Assembly: GCF_026410255.1 (NCBI RefSeq)
Contig: NZ_JAPMLL010000017.1
Span: 1 to 61,557 of the forward strand
DNA from: Xanthomarina sp. F1114
GTDB lineage: Bacteria > Bacteroidota > Bacteroidia > Flavobacteriales > Flavobacteriaceae
Direction: 5' to 3'
DNA length: 61,557 nucleotides
The translations under genes were made by a program, and so were the position numbers. The notes beneath the pieces are model-generated. The model was not told where the DNA came from, searched no databases, and saw only the letters and a list, made by a program, of their open reading frames with translations. Positions 17,408-27,203 of this stretch are shown here, piece after piece (the first letter of the stretch is position 1; each line of letters begins with the position of its first letter).

Positions 17408-18706
17408 ATGATTCCCGAAATAGAACAAGCATCAGCACAAGACATAAAAGCCTTTCAAGAAGAAAAATTGAAGGATTTACTGAGGTATTTAAATACACAT
17501 TCGCCATATTACAGGCGTGTGTTTAAAGAACAAAACATCGATATTACTTCTATCCACACACTTGAAGATTTAATACAGATTCCAACTACCACAAAAGATC
17601 AATTACAACAATATAACAACGATTTTCTATGTGTGCCTAAAAACAAAATCATCGATTATGTTACTACGTCTGGTACTTTAGGAGATCCTGTAACTTTTGC
17701 ATTAACAGACAACGATTTAGACCGTTTGGCCTATAACGAAGCCTTATCTTTTGCTTGCTCCGGAGTTACTGAAAATGATGTTATGCAGCTAATGACCACC
17801 ATAGACAGACGTTTTATGGCTGGTTTGGCGTACTTTTTAGGAGCCAGAAAATTAGGAGCTGGAATTATTCGTGTGGGAGCAGGAATTCCAGAATTACAAT
17901 GGGATTCTATTTTAAAATTTAAACCCACTTATTTAATTGCTGTGCCATCTTTTTTATTAAAACTAATTGAACATGCCAAGCAGCATGATATCGATTTAAA
18001 TGCATCTGGAGTAAAAGGAGCTATTTGTATTGGAGAACCTTTAAGAAATCAGGATTTTTCGCTGAATACCTTAGCTGAAAAAATAACCTCTCATTGGCAA
18101 ATAGACTTGTATTCAACTTATGCTTCTACGGAAATGAATACGGCTTTCAACGAATGTGAAAAGCAACAAGGCGGCCATCATCATCCGGAATTAATTATTG
18201 TTGAAATTTTAGATGAAAACAATCAACCAGTTTCAGCACATGAAGTTGGCGAACTTACCATTACCACTTTAGGAGTTGAAGGCATGCCTTTGCTTCGTTT
18301 TAAAACTGGCGACATGGTTCAAGCCCATACAAAAGCCTGTGATTGTGGCAGAAATACTTTACGTCTAGGTCCTGTGGTTGGCAGAAAAAAGCAAATGATA
18401 AAATATAAAGGCACCACTTTATATCCGCCAGCCATGGACAATATTTTAAACGATTTTAGCGAAGTGGACTGCTACATCATAGAAATTTCAAGCAACAGCA
18501 TTGGAACCGATGAAATCTGTATTAAAATAGCAACCAATTCATCAACCGATACTCTATTAACAAGAATTAAAGATCATTTTAGAGCCAAATTACGTGTGTC
18601 TCCACGAATAGAAATTCATGATAAAAAGGACATTCAAAAACTGCAATTTCCAATTATGAGTAGAAAACCTGTGATGGTTATTGATAACCGCCATAACGGC
18701 ACTTAA
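17408..18706 (+). CDS. Phenylacetate-CoA-ligase-like adenylate-forming enzyme
   Basis: A 432-residue ANL-superfamily enzyme of the PaaK type. The P-loop is TSGTLGDPV (87-95), followed later by YASTEMNTAF, a LRFKTGDM motif and a zinc-ribbon-like CDCGRNT segment. It activates an aryl or acyl carboxylate with ATP, most likely the aromatic starter (for example a hydroxycinnamate) for loading onto the cluster ACP. Substrate is inferred from context only. It is the last gene of the train; the next gene is convergent 16 bases later with no obvious terminator between. Confidence 0.87.
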   Translation: MIPEIEQASAQDIKAFQEEKLKDLLRYLNTHSPYYRRVFKEQNIDITSIHTLEDLIQIPTTTKDQLQQYNNDFLCVPKNKIIDYVTTSGTLGDPVTFALTDNDLDRLAYNEALSFACSGVTENDVMQLMTTIDRRFMAGLAYFLGARKLGAGIIRVGAGIPELQWDSILKFKPTYLIAVPSFLLKLIEHAKQHDIDLNASGVKGAICIGEPLRNQDFSLNTLAEKITSHWQIDLYSTYASTEMNTAFNECEKQQGGHHHPELIIVEILDENNQPVSAHEVGELTITTLGVEGMPLLRFKTGDMVQAHTKACDCGRNTLRLGPVVGRKKQMIKYKGTTLYPPAMDNILNDFSEVDCYIIEISSNSIGTDEICIKIATNSSTDTLLTRIKDHFRAKLRVSPRIEIHDKKDIQKLQFPIMSRKPVMVIDNRHNGT

Positions 18707-18722
18707 ATCAAGAATTAAATAT

Positions 18723-20531
18723 TTAAACCATTTCCAATTCTGGAATAGTAACCGCTATTAACTCTTCTTTGTATAACTGAAGATCCTTTTGAATCTTTGT
18801 ATTGTCAGAAGAAATTGAGGTTAAAAATAAATTCTCATAATAATTAATACCTTCAAATAAATTGCTTTTAAAAGCTTTCCATTTTTTTATTTGTTTGGTT
18901 GTCAGTTCTTCAGAAATAGTATTTATTTCATTTTTTAGATAGTCCACATACATTTTCAATTCTTTTACAAACATGTTTGGACGGTTTTTCTGTGAAAGTA
19001 CTGATGCATTTCCATAAATATGCTGCATCATTTTAGAAAGTGACACTTCTTTATCAAAATAAGCCATATTTGGTCCAGGACAAATAACAACCCCTTGCGC
19101 CTGACCTTTTATTTTTATATCGTTTTCTAGATAAGAAGCATTGGCCAACCCGACACAAAGACAAGCTTTTTCGGTTATTTTGGCTTTAGCATTTTCATAC
19201 ATACTTGAAGAGACTTCACATTTTTTAGCTTCTAATTCTTTGAGTTTTACATCTTGATATTTTTTTGAGGCTGTACAAATTCCTTCAGGCCCAAATTCTT
19301 TACTTAAAGCCAGATATTTTTTCGGACAAGAACTTCCTGCTTTATTCTCGTCAATTCGTTTTTGTTTAAAAAACTCGTTAGTAGTTCCTTTTATGGTGTT
19401 AAAAGGAACTCCTAGGGGCGAAATTCCACTTAAATACAAATCTTTTTCTTGAGCATTTGCTAATAAATCTCTGGTTTCTTTATCTACAGATGTGGCTTCC
19501 GGAACTAACAAAAATGGGCTTCCCCAACCTACAGAATCTACCTGATAATTTTCAAGTAGAAACTCATGTTCATCTGCTGTTCCAACGCCACCTTGTACGG
19601 TTAATTTTAAATCCAATGCTTGTTTTGGAACTACTAAGCCCTTTGCAATTAGTCCTTTTACATAAACATCGTGAGTGTCTTGAATTAATTCAGCTCTTTT
19701 ATTTTTAAATTCTTCTAAAATGGGTCCTAATAAAAACCCTTCCGTAGCAAAGGCATGTCCGCCACAGTTTAAACCAGATTCAATTCTGTATTCTGAAACC
19801 CAAAGTCCTTTTTTAGCAAGAAATTTTCCTTGAATAATTGCTGAACGATAATCGCTAACTTTCAGGATAATTTTCTTTTTCAATTTTCCTTCTTCATCGG
19901 GAAAAAAATCGGTGAAATTTTCAAAATAGCTGTATAATCTTGGATTCATTCCTGCAGAAAGCACCACTGAAGAATTTAGATTACTCTTAGCAAAACCACG
20001 AAGCGAGGCATGCGCATCGTTAAACTCTACTGGTAACTGTTCGCCTTTAATAAAATTATCCTTATCCACTTTAGTCATGATGTTTACATCGATGTCTCCG
20101 GCTAACAAATGTGTTTCTAAGTAGTTTTTTATATTCTCTTTAAGTGCTGAACCTTCATCGATTAAATTAGAAAGTCCTTCTTTAATTGTAGATTTATTTG
20201 GCAAGGTAGCCATGAAATTATCTAAAGCTAATTTACTTTCTGATAATTCGGTTTTAAATTTTGAGAATTTATCTTTGACAATACTGTCAACTAAATTTAA
20301 ATAAGAAGTAATTCTTTCCGCACGATAATCTTGTGCTTTTTGTGATATTTCCTGATAAGGAATATCGAATTTCTTACTATAAAAGGCGTTCATTTTTTCC
20401 ATGAGATCGTCGTCTATTATCGATATTACGGAAGAAATACCAAATTGAGCCACGCGAATAGGACTATCTATTGTATAAGCTAATCCCATGACTGGAATAT
20501 GAAAACTATGAAGTGATTTAGCTAAAGTCAT
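18723..20531 (-). CDS. Large Cys-rich protein, possible nitronate-monooxygenase/FabK-like TIM-barrel flavoprotein
   Basis: A 602-residue protein I do not recognise with certainty. The start HIPVMGLAYTIDSPIRVAQFG resembles the N-terminus of 2-nitropropane dioxygenase/FabK flavoproteins. The blocks CGGHAFATEG (256-265), VQGGVGTADE (312-321) and GWGSPFLLVPE (335-345) resemble their catalytic-His and FMN-phosphate regions. A long insert (about 70-170) is helical, and six cysteines lie at 402, 419, 438, 457, 459 and 484, which could bind a metal or Fe-S cluster. It is convergent with the pigment genes. A flavin oxidoreductase is my best guess at moderate confidence. Confidence 0.6.
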   Translation of the reverse strand: MTLAKSLHSFHIPVMGLAYTIDSPIRVAQFGISSVISIIDDDLMEKMNAFYSKKFDIPYQEISQKAQDYRAERITSYLNLVDSIVKDKFSKFKTELSESKLALDNFMATLPNKSTIKEGLSNLIDEGSALKENIKNYLETHLLAGDIDVNIMTKVDKDNFIKGEQLPVEFNDAHASLRGFAKSNLNSSVVLSAGMNPRLYSYFENFTDFFPDEEGKLKKKIILKVSDYRSAIIQGKFLAKKGLWVSEYRIESGLNCGGHAFATEGFLLGPILEEFKNKRAELIQDTHDVYVKGLIAKGLVVPKQALDLKLTVQGGVGTADEHEFLLENYQVDSVGWGSPFLLVPEATSVDKETRDLLANAQEKDLYLSGISPLGVPFNTIKGTTNEFFKQKRIDENKAGSSCPKKYLALSKEFGPEGICTASKKYQDVKLKELEAKKCEVSSSMYENAKAKITEKACLCVGLANASYLENDIKIKGQAQGVVICPGPNMAYFDKEVSLSKMMQHIYGNASVLSQKNRPNMFVKELKMYVDYLKNEINTISEELTTKQIKKWKAFKSNLFEGINYYENLFLTSISSDNTKIQKDLQLYKEELIAVTIPELEMV

Positions 20532-20647
20532 CTTTTAATTTTTTATGAAAATTAAATAAGCCCCAAAAATGCAGATTTCATTTTAGATAAAAGATGATAT
20601 ATATCATACCTTTTAGTCTTTTTTAAAATTTCCCTTCATAATTATAT

Positions 20648-20680
20648 AAAAAAAAGAGCCTGCTATAAAAGCAGACCCTT
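20648..20680 (-). terminator. Rho-independent terminator for the T9SS protein gene
   Basis: Read on the minus strand there is a stem with arms GTCTGCT and AGCAGGC around a short TTTTAT-like loop, followed by a run of eight or more T. It lies about 30 bases after the stop of the minus-strand gene at 20710. Confidence 0.75.
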
Positions 20681-20709
20681 TCCATAAAAAACAATTAATC
20701 AATAGCTTA

Positions 20710-22983
20710 CTATTTTCTAATTACTCTAATATTTTCTGAAACTCCTTCCATAGTTACTTGAACCATATACATTCCAACTTTAAATTGAGACATATCTAAT
20801 TGGCTGCTATTACTATTAGGAGAAACTCTTAACATTTCCTGACCTAAAAGGTTATAAACTGTAATATTGTCGATGTTTTTCTTTGCCTTAATAGTAAACA
20901 CATCTGATACTGGATTAGGGAAATAAGAAAGACCACTTATTTCTTGAATTTCAACATTTTCAACTGATAATGTTGCGTAAGTATCTAAGTAAAAATCATC
21001 TACATAAAAATTGTAGTCTTTAGTTCCGTCATTACCTTCATTTGCCCAAAAAGCTAATTTAGCAGTTGCTGAGTTATATGCTGATAGGTCGATAATTACG
21101 TTATCTCCTGTATTAGAAGGCGAATTTGCTTCATTCCAAGTATAAACAACACTCCATGTAGCTCCATTATCTTCACTAATTACTAATTGTACCTCATCAT
21201 TTGCTTCCATAGTTTCAGCATCTGTACCAGAAAATGCTGTAACTCCAACATTAACAGAAATTCCATTATCTCCACTAGATAAATCTAAAGTTGGCGATAC
21301 TAACCAATCTTGATCTCCACCTAAGTAAAAATTAAATCTAGCCGAACCTGAATATCCATCATTTAAAAAGCCATCTTGAGACCATCCTCCATTAGCTCCA
21401 TTAGGACCAGTAGCTACATCCGTATTATCTCCTTCGCTCCAACATGCTGGTAAAAACTCAGTAAAGTCTTCTAAATAAGGTAATGAATAAACGTCGCAAG
21501 CTGTTGTAAATGCGAAAGGTCCAATCCAATCACTTGTATCTCCAGCACCACAGTCTGAACGTACATAAAACTCATATCCTGTTGCAGCATCTAAACCTGC
21601 TAGCATATATGGATTATCTGTAGTATTGTCAACTGTAGGAGTTTCTGTTGGTGTAAATCCAGATTCACCATATTCAATATCCCAAGTTGTAGCAGTTCCA
21701 TTTTCTTCCCAAGAAAGATTAACAGAATTTGAAGTAATGTCCTCCACATTTAAATTAGATGGATAAGGACAAGTTGGAGCAAGACTCCAAGAAAGGTCAT
21801 CTACAAGTAAGTTTTTATTTTCTTCTCCAGTTCTTAAAGCAAATGTAAGATCTCCAGAAGGCAATCCTGATGGTGTTGACATAAACTCACTTGGAGTTGT
21901 ACTTTCCGTAACAATTGATGAAATTAAAACAAAAGTAGAAGCATCCGTTGCATCGGTTAAGTAACCAAATTCTAAGGTTTGACCAATTTGAGAAGCAACC
22001 GTGGCTTTATAATTTAATTTGAATTGATGTGTTCCAGCCCCGGCATTACTAACTGTTTGCAAAGCAACCATACCTCTATCTGCTGCAGAAGTACTTTGAA
22101 TATGTAAAGCTCTACTTCCATTTGATGAAACTGAACCATTATTAACTGTTTTTACTACTCCAGTTGTTCCAACTTGACTTAAACAAATAGGAAGTGTATT
22201 TCCTTCGGTAGTTTCAAAATCTTCAAAAAATTCAGTTACAACATCACAACTAGTAGCGAAGTTATACGGTCCAACCCAATCACTAAAATCGTCGGCTCCA
22301 CAATTAGCTCTAACATAATATTCGTATGCTGTTGCTGCTGTTAAATCTGAAACTACAAAAGAATTAGAATCTGCTGCTAATCCAGCACCTGAAGGCATTC
22401 CCGTGTCAGGAGCTTGTACAACATATTCCCAAGCTGTTTCAGAAGCTGCTACATCCCATGTAAGGGTTGCTGTTGTAGTTGTAGTTGTTGAAACTCCTAA
22501 ATTTGAAGGTGCAGGACAGGTTATTGCACTTACAGAAAAGTCTGTAACGTCAAAATCTAAAGTTCCTGCATAAGCACCAACAGCAATATAAACTGTTTGA
22601 CCAGGAGATAAAACAGCCGAAATTGTTGTAGGCGCCGTTGTAGATAAGTCAGAACCAGCTAAACAGTCATCAAAATCCATTCCTGAACAAGTAGCATATA
22701 TTCCTGCTGCATTATTAGATGCTCTATTTACAAAAGTTATTGCAATTTCCTCGAAGCCCGCTGAAGTGTATTGGAACATATATACATCATCATTAAAATA
22801 CACACCGTATACACAGCTATTTGGAGGGTTATTGTTCCAATCTTGTGTTCCATCTGTAATAATTCCAGTTTCAGTAAATCCATCTGTAAGTGTTACAGCT
22901 GTATCACAACCATATTGCGCTTGACTTTGCCAAGAAAAGGCAAAAAGACAAATGGTAAAAATCCATAAGGTAGTTTTTTTCAT
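20710..22983 (-). CDS. T9SS-secreted cell-surface protein with fibronectin type III and jelly-roll domains
   Basis: A 757-residue exported protein. The signal peptide ends near WQSQAQ (residue 22). After a first beta domain come two fibronectin type III repeats (about 155-245 and 405-495), each with a PSNL...T..LTW-type strand and a YEFYVR/YEYYVR block. Interspersed are two beta-sandwich domains resembling MAM or choice-of-anchor modules (about 246-400 and 496-670). The last 80 residues, with SYFPNPVSD and VYNLLGQE, are a type A T9SS C-terminal sorting domain. It is expected to be secreted and surface-attached; ligand unknown. It stands as a single transcription unit. Confidence 0.92.
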   Translation of the reverse strand: MKKTTLWIFTICLFAFSWQSQAQYGCDTAVTLTDGFTETGIITDGTQDWNNNPPNSCVYGVYFNDDVYMFQYTSAGFEEIAITFVNRASNNAAGIYATCSGMDFDDCLAGSDLSTTAPTTISAVLSPGQTVYIAVGAYAGTLDFDVTDFSVSAITCPAPSNLGVSTTTTTTATLTWDVAASETAWEYVVQAPDTGMPSGAGLAADSNSFVVSDLTAATAYEYYVRANCGADDFSDWVGPYNFATSCDVVTEFFEDFETTEGNTLPICLSQVGTTGVVKTVNNGSVSSNGSRALHIQSTSAADRGMVALQTVSNAGAGTHQFKLNYKATVASQIGQTLEFGYLTDATDASTFVLISSIVTESTTPSEFMSTPSGLPSGDLTFALRTGEENKNLLVDDLSWSLAPTCPYPSNLNVEDITSNSVNLSWEENGTATTWDIEYGESGFTPTETPTVDNTTDNPYMLAGLDAATGYEFYVRSDCGAGDTSDWIGPFAFTTACDVYSLPYLEDFTEFLPACWSEGDNTDVATGPNGANGGWSQDGFLNDGYSGSARFNFYLGGDQDWLVSPTLDLSSGDNGISVNVGVTAFSGTDAETMEANDEVQLVISEDNGATWSVVYTWNEANSPSNTGDNVIIDLSAYNSATAKLAFWANEGNDGTKDYNFYVDDFYLDTYATLSVENVEIQEISGLSYFPNPVSDVFTIKAKKNIDNITVYNLLGQEMLRVSPNSNSSQLDMSQFKVGMYMVQVTMEGVSENIRVIRK

Positions 22984-23082
22984 AATTCTATTTTTATTTT
23001 AGTTAATAACTAAGGTTTTGTTTGAAAAATTAAAAATAAAGCAACATCTTAATGTAGAAAAAAAATACCCCCATTTATAACC

Positions 23083-23140
23083 ACTCATTACAGAAAAAAC
23101 ATTACTAAAAAAGCACTCATTTAATTATAAGCAACTCATT
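23083..23140. promoter_or_regulatory. Three direct ACTCATT repeats upstream of the T9SS gene and rlmF
   Basis: ACTCATT occurs at 23083-23089, 23115-23121 and 23134-23140, the last two in the longer context CACTCATTTAA/AACTCATTTTAA. Spacings of 32 and 19 bases are close to three and two helical turns. They sit in the 346-base gap between the divergent T9SS gene and rlmF, which contains no gene. They may be binding sites for a regulator; the AT-rich setting means chance is possible. Confidence 0.3.
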
Positions 23141-23232
23141 TTAAGAGTCTTAAATAAGCAATAATAGTGCTAGCAATTATTAAAAAGAAGACATAAATTA
23201 GAGAAAAGCAGACATTCAAACTGAACAATACG

Positions 23233-23264
23233 TTGCGTTTTCTATAATAATTCTGTTAAATTTG
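23233..23264 (+). promoter_or_regulatory. Bacteroidota-type promoter for rlmF
   Basis: A -33 TTG at 23233-23235 and a -7 TAAATTTG at 23257-23264 are separated by 21 bases, matching the flavobacterial sigma-A consensus. The start codon follows 65 bases later. Confidence 0.6.
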
Positions 23265-23329
23265 TAAGGGTATTCTTTGTTTGAAATCAATTATTAGAAT
23301 AATAAACAGTTATAAATTTAAAATAAATC

Positions 23330-24280
23330 ATGTCTATAAAAAAACAAGAGAAATTCGAGCTTCATTCTCGAAACAAAAACCGAAAGAGATATGATTTAAA
23401 TGCTCTAAAAGTAAGTACTCCCGAATTAAAAAACTATATACAAATTAACAAACACGGGGTAGAATCGATCGATTTTTTTAATCCAACTGCTGTTAAGCTT
23501 TTAAATAAGGCCATCCTTCATTATTATTACGGAATAAAAAGTTGGGAGTTTCCCGATAAAAATCTATGTCCTCCAATTCCAGGAAGAGCAGATTATATTC
23601 ATTATATAGCTGATTTATTGGGTGAAAATAATTTTGGTGCTATTCCTATTGGCCATGGAGTTACATGCCTAGATATTGGGATGGGAGCTAGTTGTATATA
23701 TCCTATCCTTGGAGTTACAGAATACGACTGGCGGTTTATAGGATCTGATATTAACGCAGTATCGATTAATACGGCACAACATATTGTTGATTCTAATCCT
23801 TCGCTTAAAAGCAAGGTTATATGCCGTTTACAAAAGGATCCAAAACATATTTTTCACGGCATTATTAACAAAGAAGACAAAATCGATATAACCTTGTGCA
23901 ACCCTCCTTTTCATTCATCTATTGAAGATGCTAAAAAAGGTTCTAGAAGAAAAGTAAAAAATCTATCTGGGAAAAAAGTAAAAACACCTGAACTCAATTT
24001 TTCAGGAATAAGCAAAGAGCTTGTATATGATGGAGGAGAGTATAAATTTATTGAGAACATGATAAATGAAAGTAAATTGTTTTCTAAAGACTGTTATTGG
24101 TTTACAACATTAGTATCAAAGCAATCTAATCTAAAAGGAATTCTTCAATTATTAAAAAATTCTGAAGCTAGCGAAGTACGGAATATACCTATGGGAACAG
24201 CCAATAAACTCAGCAGAATTGTAGCCTGGACATTCTTATCTAAAACCGAGCAAACAGAATGGAGAGAAACTCGATGGTAA
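23330..24280 (+). CDS. rlmF: 23S rRNA (adenine(1618)-N(6))-methyltransferase
   Basis: A 316-residue protein with the RlmF architecture: the N-terminal HSRNKNRKRYD block, then a LNKAILHYYYGIKSWEFPD region, a SAM-binding DIGMGASCIYP segment (about residues 113-123) and the N6-adenine methyltransferase motif NPPFHSS (about 194-200). Length fits the family. It methylates A1618 in 23S rRNA. It has its own promoter and is followed by an 87-base gap, so it is probably a single-gene unit. Confidence 0.95.
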   Translation: MSIKKQEKFELHSRNKNRKRYDLNALKVSTPELKNYIQINKHGVESIDFFNPTAVKLLNKAILHYYYGIKSWEFPDKNLCPPIPGRADYIHYIADLLGENNFGAIPIGHGVTCLDIGMGASCIYPILGVTEYDWRFIGSDINAVSINTAQHIVDSNPSLKSKVICRLQKDPKHIFHGIINKEDKIDITLCNPPFHSSIEDAKKGSRRKVKNLSGKKVKTPELNFSGISKELVYDGGEYKFIENMINESKLFSKDCYWFTTLVSKQSNLKGILQLLKNSEASEVRNIPMGTANKLSRIVAWTFLSKTEQTEWRETRW

Positions 24281-24367
24281 GCACACTTATAAAATTTCTT
24301 ACATTATGTGATTAAAATTTTATCTAGAAAATATAAATTTTGCTAACTTGTAGATTCAACTCTTTTT

Positions 24368-25660
24368 ATGAAATCGCTCTACAATAGATTTATAAGCTTT
24401 ATAAATACCATTCGTGGGAAGATTGCCTTTTTCCCTACTCTATTTAGCATTGTGGGTTTTAGTTTTGCCATGCTAATGCTGTATTTGGAAAAAATTGGCA
24501 TCTCAGCATTTGTTATCGAGCACGCTCCGCAACTAGTTATAAACAATGCAGACACAGCTAAAACACTTCTTAGTTTTTTAACAGGGGGTATTATTTCTAT
24601 TATGGTTTTTAGTTTTTCTATGGTTATGGTTTTGCTTAATCAAGCATCAAGCAATTTCTCTCCACGTGTTTTACCTGGTTTAATTTCAAATAGAAATCAC
24701 CAGTTTGTTTTAGGCATTTATTTAGCAACAATTTTATACAACACTTTTACCTTGGTAGGTATTAATCCGCAAGAAAATGATAAATACCAACTGCCTGGCT
24801 TTTCTGTTCTTATTGGTATTATCCTTACCGTTATTTGCTTGGGGGCTTTTCTATATTTTATTCATTCCATCTCTCAATCCATTCAGGTCAATAATATTTT
24901 AGATAGTATTCACAAAAAAGCTAAAAAGCGCTTGGAATATTTATTGGAAAAAGAAGCAGAGGAAGTGGCTTCATTTCCAGAAACCTCCAATTGGAAAACC
25001 TATTACAGTTCTGAAACAGGTTATTTTCAGAATATAGCCATTTCAAACCTCATCAATATTTGTGAAGAGGAAGACATTCAAATAAAAATTTTAGTTATTC
25101 AAGGGATTTTTGTTTTAGAAGGGATTCCCATTATTCAAGTTAGTAAGAAAATTGAAGACGATACTGTAAAAGATATTCTATCTAATTTCAACTTTGCAAA
25201 AGGAGAGTTTGTTGAAGACAATTATGCTCTTGCTTTTAAACAAATTACAGAAATAGGCATGAAAGCCATGTCTCCAGGAATAAACGACCCAGGAACAGCT
25301 ATTACTACCATAGATTATTTGACAGAGTTGTTTTCTTTACGACTAAAAAAGAATGATAAGACTATTATAACTTCCAACGACAAAGCCTTAATTGCAGTTG
25401 CTTCTACAAATTTCAAAGAGTTATTATATCAAGTTATGGTTTCTTACAGAACCTATTGCAAACAAGATTTAAGCTGTATCCAAAAGTTATTTATCATGTT
25501 TAGATATTTATTATTACAAGAGGCTCATTTACCAGAATATCACGACGCCTTAATGGCCGAAGCCAAATTATTATACCAAGACACACAGAAATCTATTCAA
25601 AACCCAACAGATTTAAGACGTATTGAAAAATTATATCAAGGTCTACCAGATTATAATTAG
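24368..25660 (+). CDS. DUF2254 family membrane protein
   Basis: A 430-residue protein with four membrane segments (about 18-40, 65-90, 110-130, 140-165) and a soluble C-terminal half. The N-terminal arrangement and the LLNQASSNFSPRVLPGLI and MKAMSPGINDPGTA blocks are typical of DUF2254 membrane proteins. No biochemical function is established for the family. It stands alone between rlmF and the convergent peptidase gene. Confidence 0.88.
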   Translation: MKSLYNRFISFINTIRGKIAFFPTLFSIVGFSFAMLMLYLEKIGISAFVIEHAPQLVINNADTAKTLLSFLTGGIISIMVFSFSMVMVLLNQASSNFSPRVLPGLISNRNHQFVLGIYLATILYNTFTLVGINPQENDKYQLPGFSVLIGIILTVICLGAFLYFIHSISQSIQVNNILDSIHKKAKKRLEYLLEKEAEEVASFPETSNWKTYYSSETGYFQNIAISNLINICEEEDIQIKILVIQGIFVLEGIPIIQVSKKIEDDTVKDILSNFNFAKGEFVEDNYALAFKQITEIGMKAMSPGINDPGTAITTIDYLTELFSLRLKKNDKTIITSNDKALIAVASTNFKELLYQVMVSYRTYCKQDLSCIQKLFIMFRYLLLQEAHLPEYHDALMAEAKLLYQDTQKSIQNPTDLRRIEKLYQGLPDYN

Positions 25661-25841
25661 TTTTTTTTGAATTATTCTTATACAGGTAAATTGAAATTCA
25701 CTATAATTATAAACATTAGATTATTAAAGATTTAGACATGTTATTTATTGGAGATTTACATCCAAAATAACGCCACAAATAACAACCTAAAGCCTTGATG
25801 TTATTATAAATTAATGAGGTAAAATCTTCTATATTTCTGAA

Positions 25842-26609
25842 TTATTTTATGGAAAAACAAGCTTTAAGCATTTGGTATAAATCAGGGTGATTCTTTTTCA
25901 TTAGTTCTGGTTTTTCAAAAAAGTACTCTGAAGCTACTGCAAAAAATTCAGCTTCATTTGTGCCTCCATAATTTCTAATATCAGATTTATTATCATTAAT
26001 GGCTTCCATTTCTTTATGGATAATTTTTAACCAAGGAATAACATACGGCCGTTGTAAAAGAGTTTCTGGTACTCCATCTGTAATTCCATCTTGTTTGTCT
26101 ATTAAATGAACAAACTCATGAATTCCGGTGTTATAGCCATCTGGTTTTTGTTTAAACCCTTCATGCAAAGCTTTTCGCGAAAGAATCATTTGATGTTCAA
26201 ATTGCCCGGTACCAACCATTCCTCCAATCTGTCTTTTCTTATCGGTTTTTGAAAACCTTAGATCCTCATTAAAGTGATCTGGATATACCAGAACCGTACT
26301 CAAGTTTTTGTAATGCCATTCTGGAAAGTTAAACACAGGTATTACTGCACTAGAAGCAATTAATACTGTATCAAGATCGTTCAATTTTACACCTACACTA
26401 TCCAAATACACTTCACTTAAAAACACCATCATCCTATATTGAAAACGTTGTTGTTCCTCAGTGGGTAAATCCCTATAAAAATGAACATGCTGCATCAATA
26501 ATTTATGCCATTTTGATGGAAAGGATTTTACTTTCTTTTTTCGGGTAGAAACAAAAGCGTAGACAGCAAAAATAACAAGAAGAGAAAAAGCAATAAGAGT
26601 AAATAACAT
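25842..26609 (-). CDS. MtfA-like zinc-dependent peptidase (M90)
   Basis: A 255-residue protein with one N-terminal membrane anchor (about 2-22) and a cytosolic metallopeptidase domain. The zinc-binding HExxH is HEFVH at 164-168, followed by the family's LIDKQDG. MtfA-type peptidases act on short peptides and, in enterobacteria, bind the Mlc repressor. I chose the ATG at 26609, which gives a clean anchor sequence; an in-frame ATG at 26696 would add a second hydrophobic stretch and cannot be ruled out. Confidence 0.88.
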   Translation of the reverse strand: MLFTLIAFSLLVIFAVYAFVSTRKKKVKSFPSKWHKLLMQHVHFYRDLPTEEQQRFQYRMMVFLSEVYLDSVGVKLNDLDTVLIASSAVIPVFNFPEWHYKNLSTVLVYPDHFNEDLRFSKTDKKRQIGGMVGTGQFEHQMILSRKALHEGFKQKPDGYNTGIHEFVHLIDKQDGITDGVPETLLQRPYVIPWLKIIHKEMEAINDNKSDIRNYGGTNEAEFFAVASEYFFEKPELMKKNHPDLYQMLKACFSIK

Positions 26610-26749
26610 TATAAACGGATAGGTTGTTATAGAGAAAAACAAAATTAAATTAATTGAACAGAGCTTTTGTACACAAAAAAAAGTAGGAGATAACATAAAA
26701 GTTTATGAAGATTTATATTCCTCAGAAAAACCTAATTCCTTTCTATAAA

Positions 26750-27148
26750 TTATTCTTTACCTCTTGGTTCTTCACTTACAAATTGTAATGCTTTTTCCAT
26801 TTCAGAAATGTCAAAATAACGTTCTTCACGACCTTTTTTCTTATTTTTAAAAAACAGATTATCAACGGGTACAAGTGCTTCCATTAATTTTGAGTTTCCC
26901 ACATAAGCTAAACGTCCTAATTCGTCAAACTTCCTGTTTATAAAAACTAAATCTTCAAAAAACGCTTTAAATTCAGTTTTTGTCACTTTGTATTCATCAA
27001 ATTTTACAAGCACATTTACTGTATTAAATCCTTCTTCCAGTTTTTTATTAAATAATTTTTGTGCTAATTTCTCGTCGGTTTCTGTAAAACCATCAATCAC
27101 TTCAAATGCAAGTGTGTTGGAGTCAAATGTTTTGATTTGTTCTATCAT
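26750..27148 (-). CDS. SpoIIAA/STAS-like small protein
   Basis: A 132-residue cytosolic protein resembling the SpoIIAA-like family: an N-terminal LAFEVIDGFTETD strand-helix, an alternating VNVLVKFDEY strand, and a C-terminal RYFDISEMEKALQFV helix. The family has a STAS-like fold and mostly unknown roles. It is co-directional with the ArsC-like gene upstream, 55 bases apart. Confidence 0.65.
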   Translation of the reverse strand: MIEQIKTFDSNTLAFEVIDGFTETDEKLAQKLFNKKLEEGFNTVNVLVKFDEYKVTKTEFKAFFEDLVFINRKFDELGRLAYVGNSKLMEALVPVDNLFFKNKKKGREERYFDISEMEKALQFVSEEPRGKE

Positions 27149-27203
27149 TTTTACGGTTTTAAAATTAAAATCATTGAATAAACATAAAGTGATTTTTTGC
27201 TAA

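Noticed and set aside
1-18706. Complete flexirubin cluster
   Set aside because: No ammonia-lyase, DarA/DarB-type resorcinol genes or dedicated ketoreductase are visible, so only an aryl-polyene/flexirubin-type partial assignment is supported.
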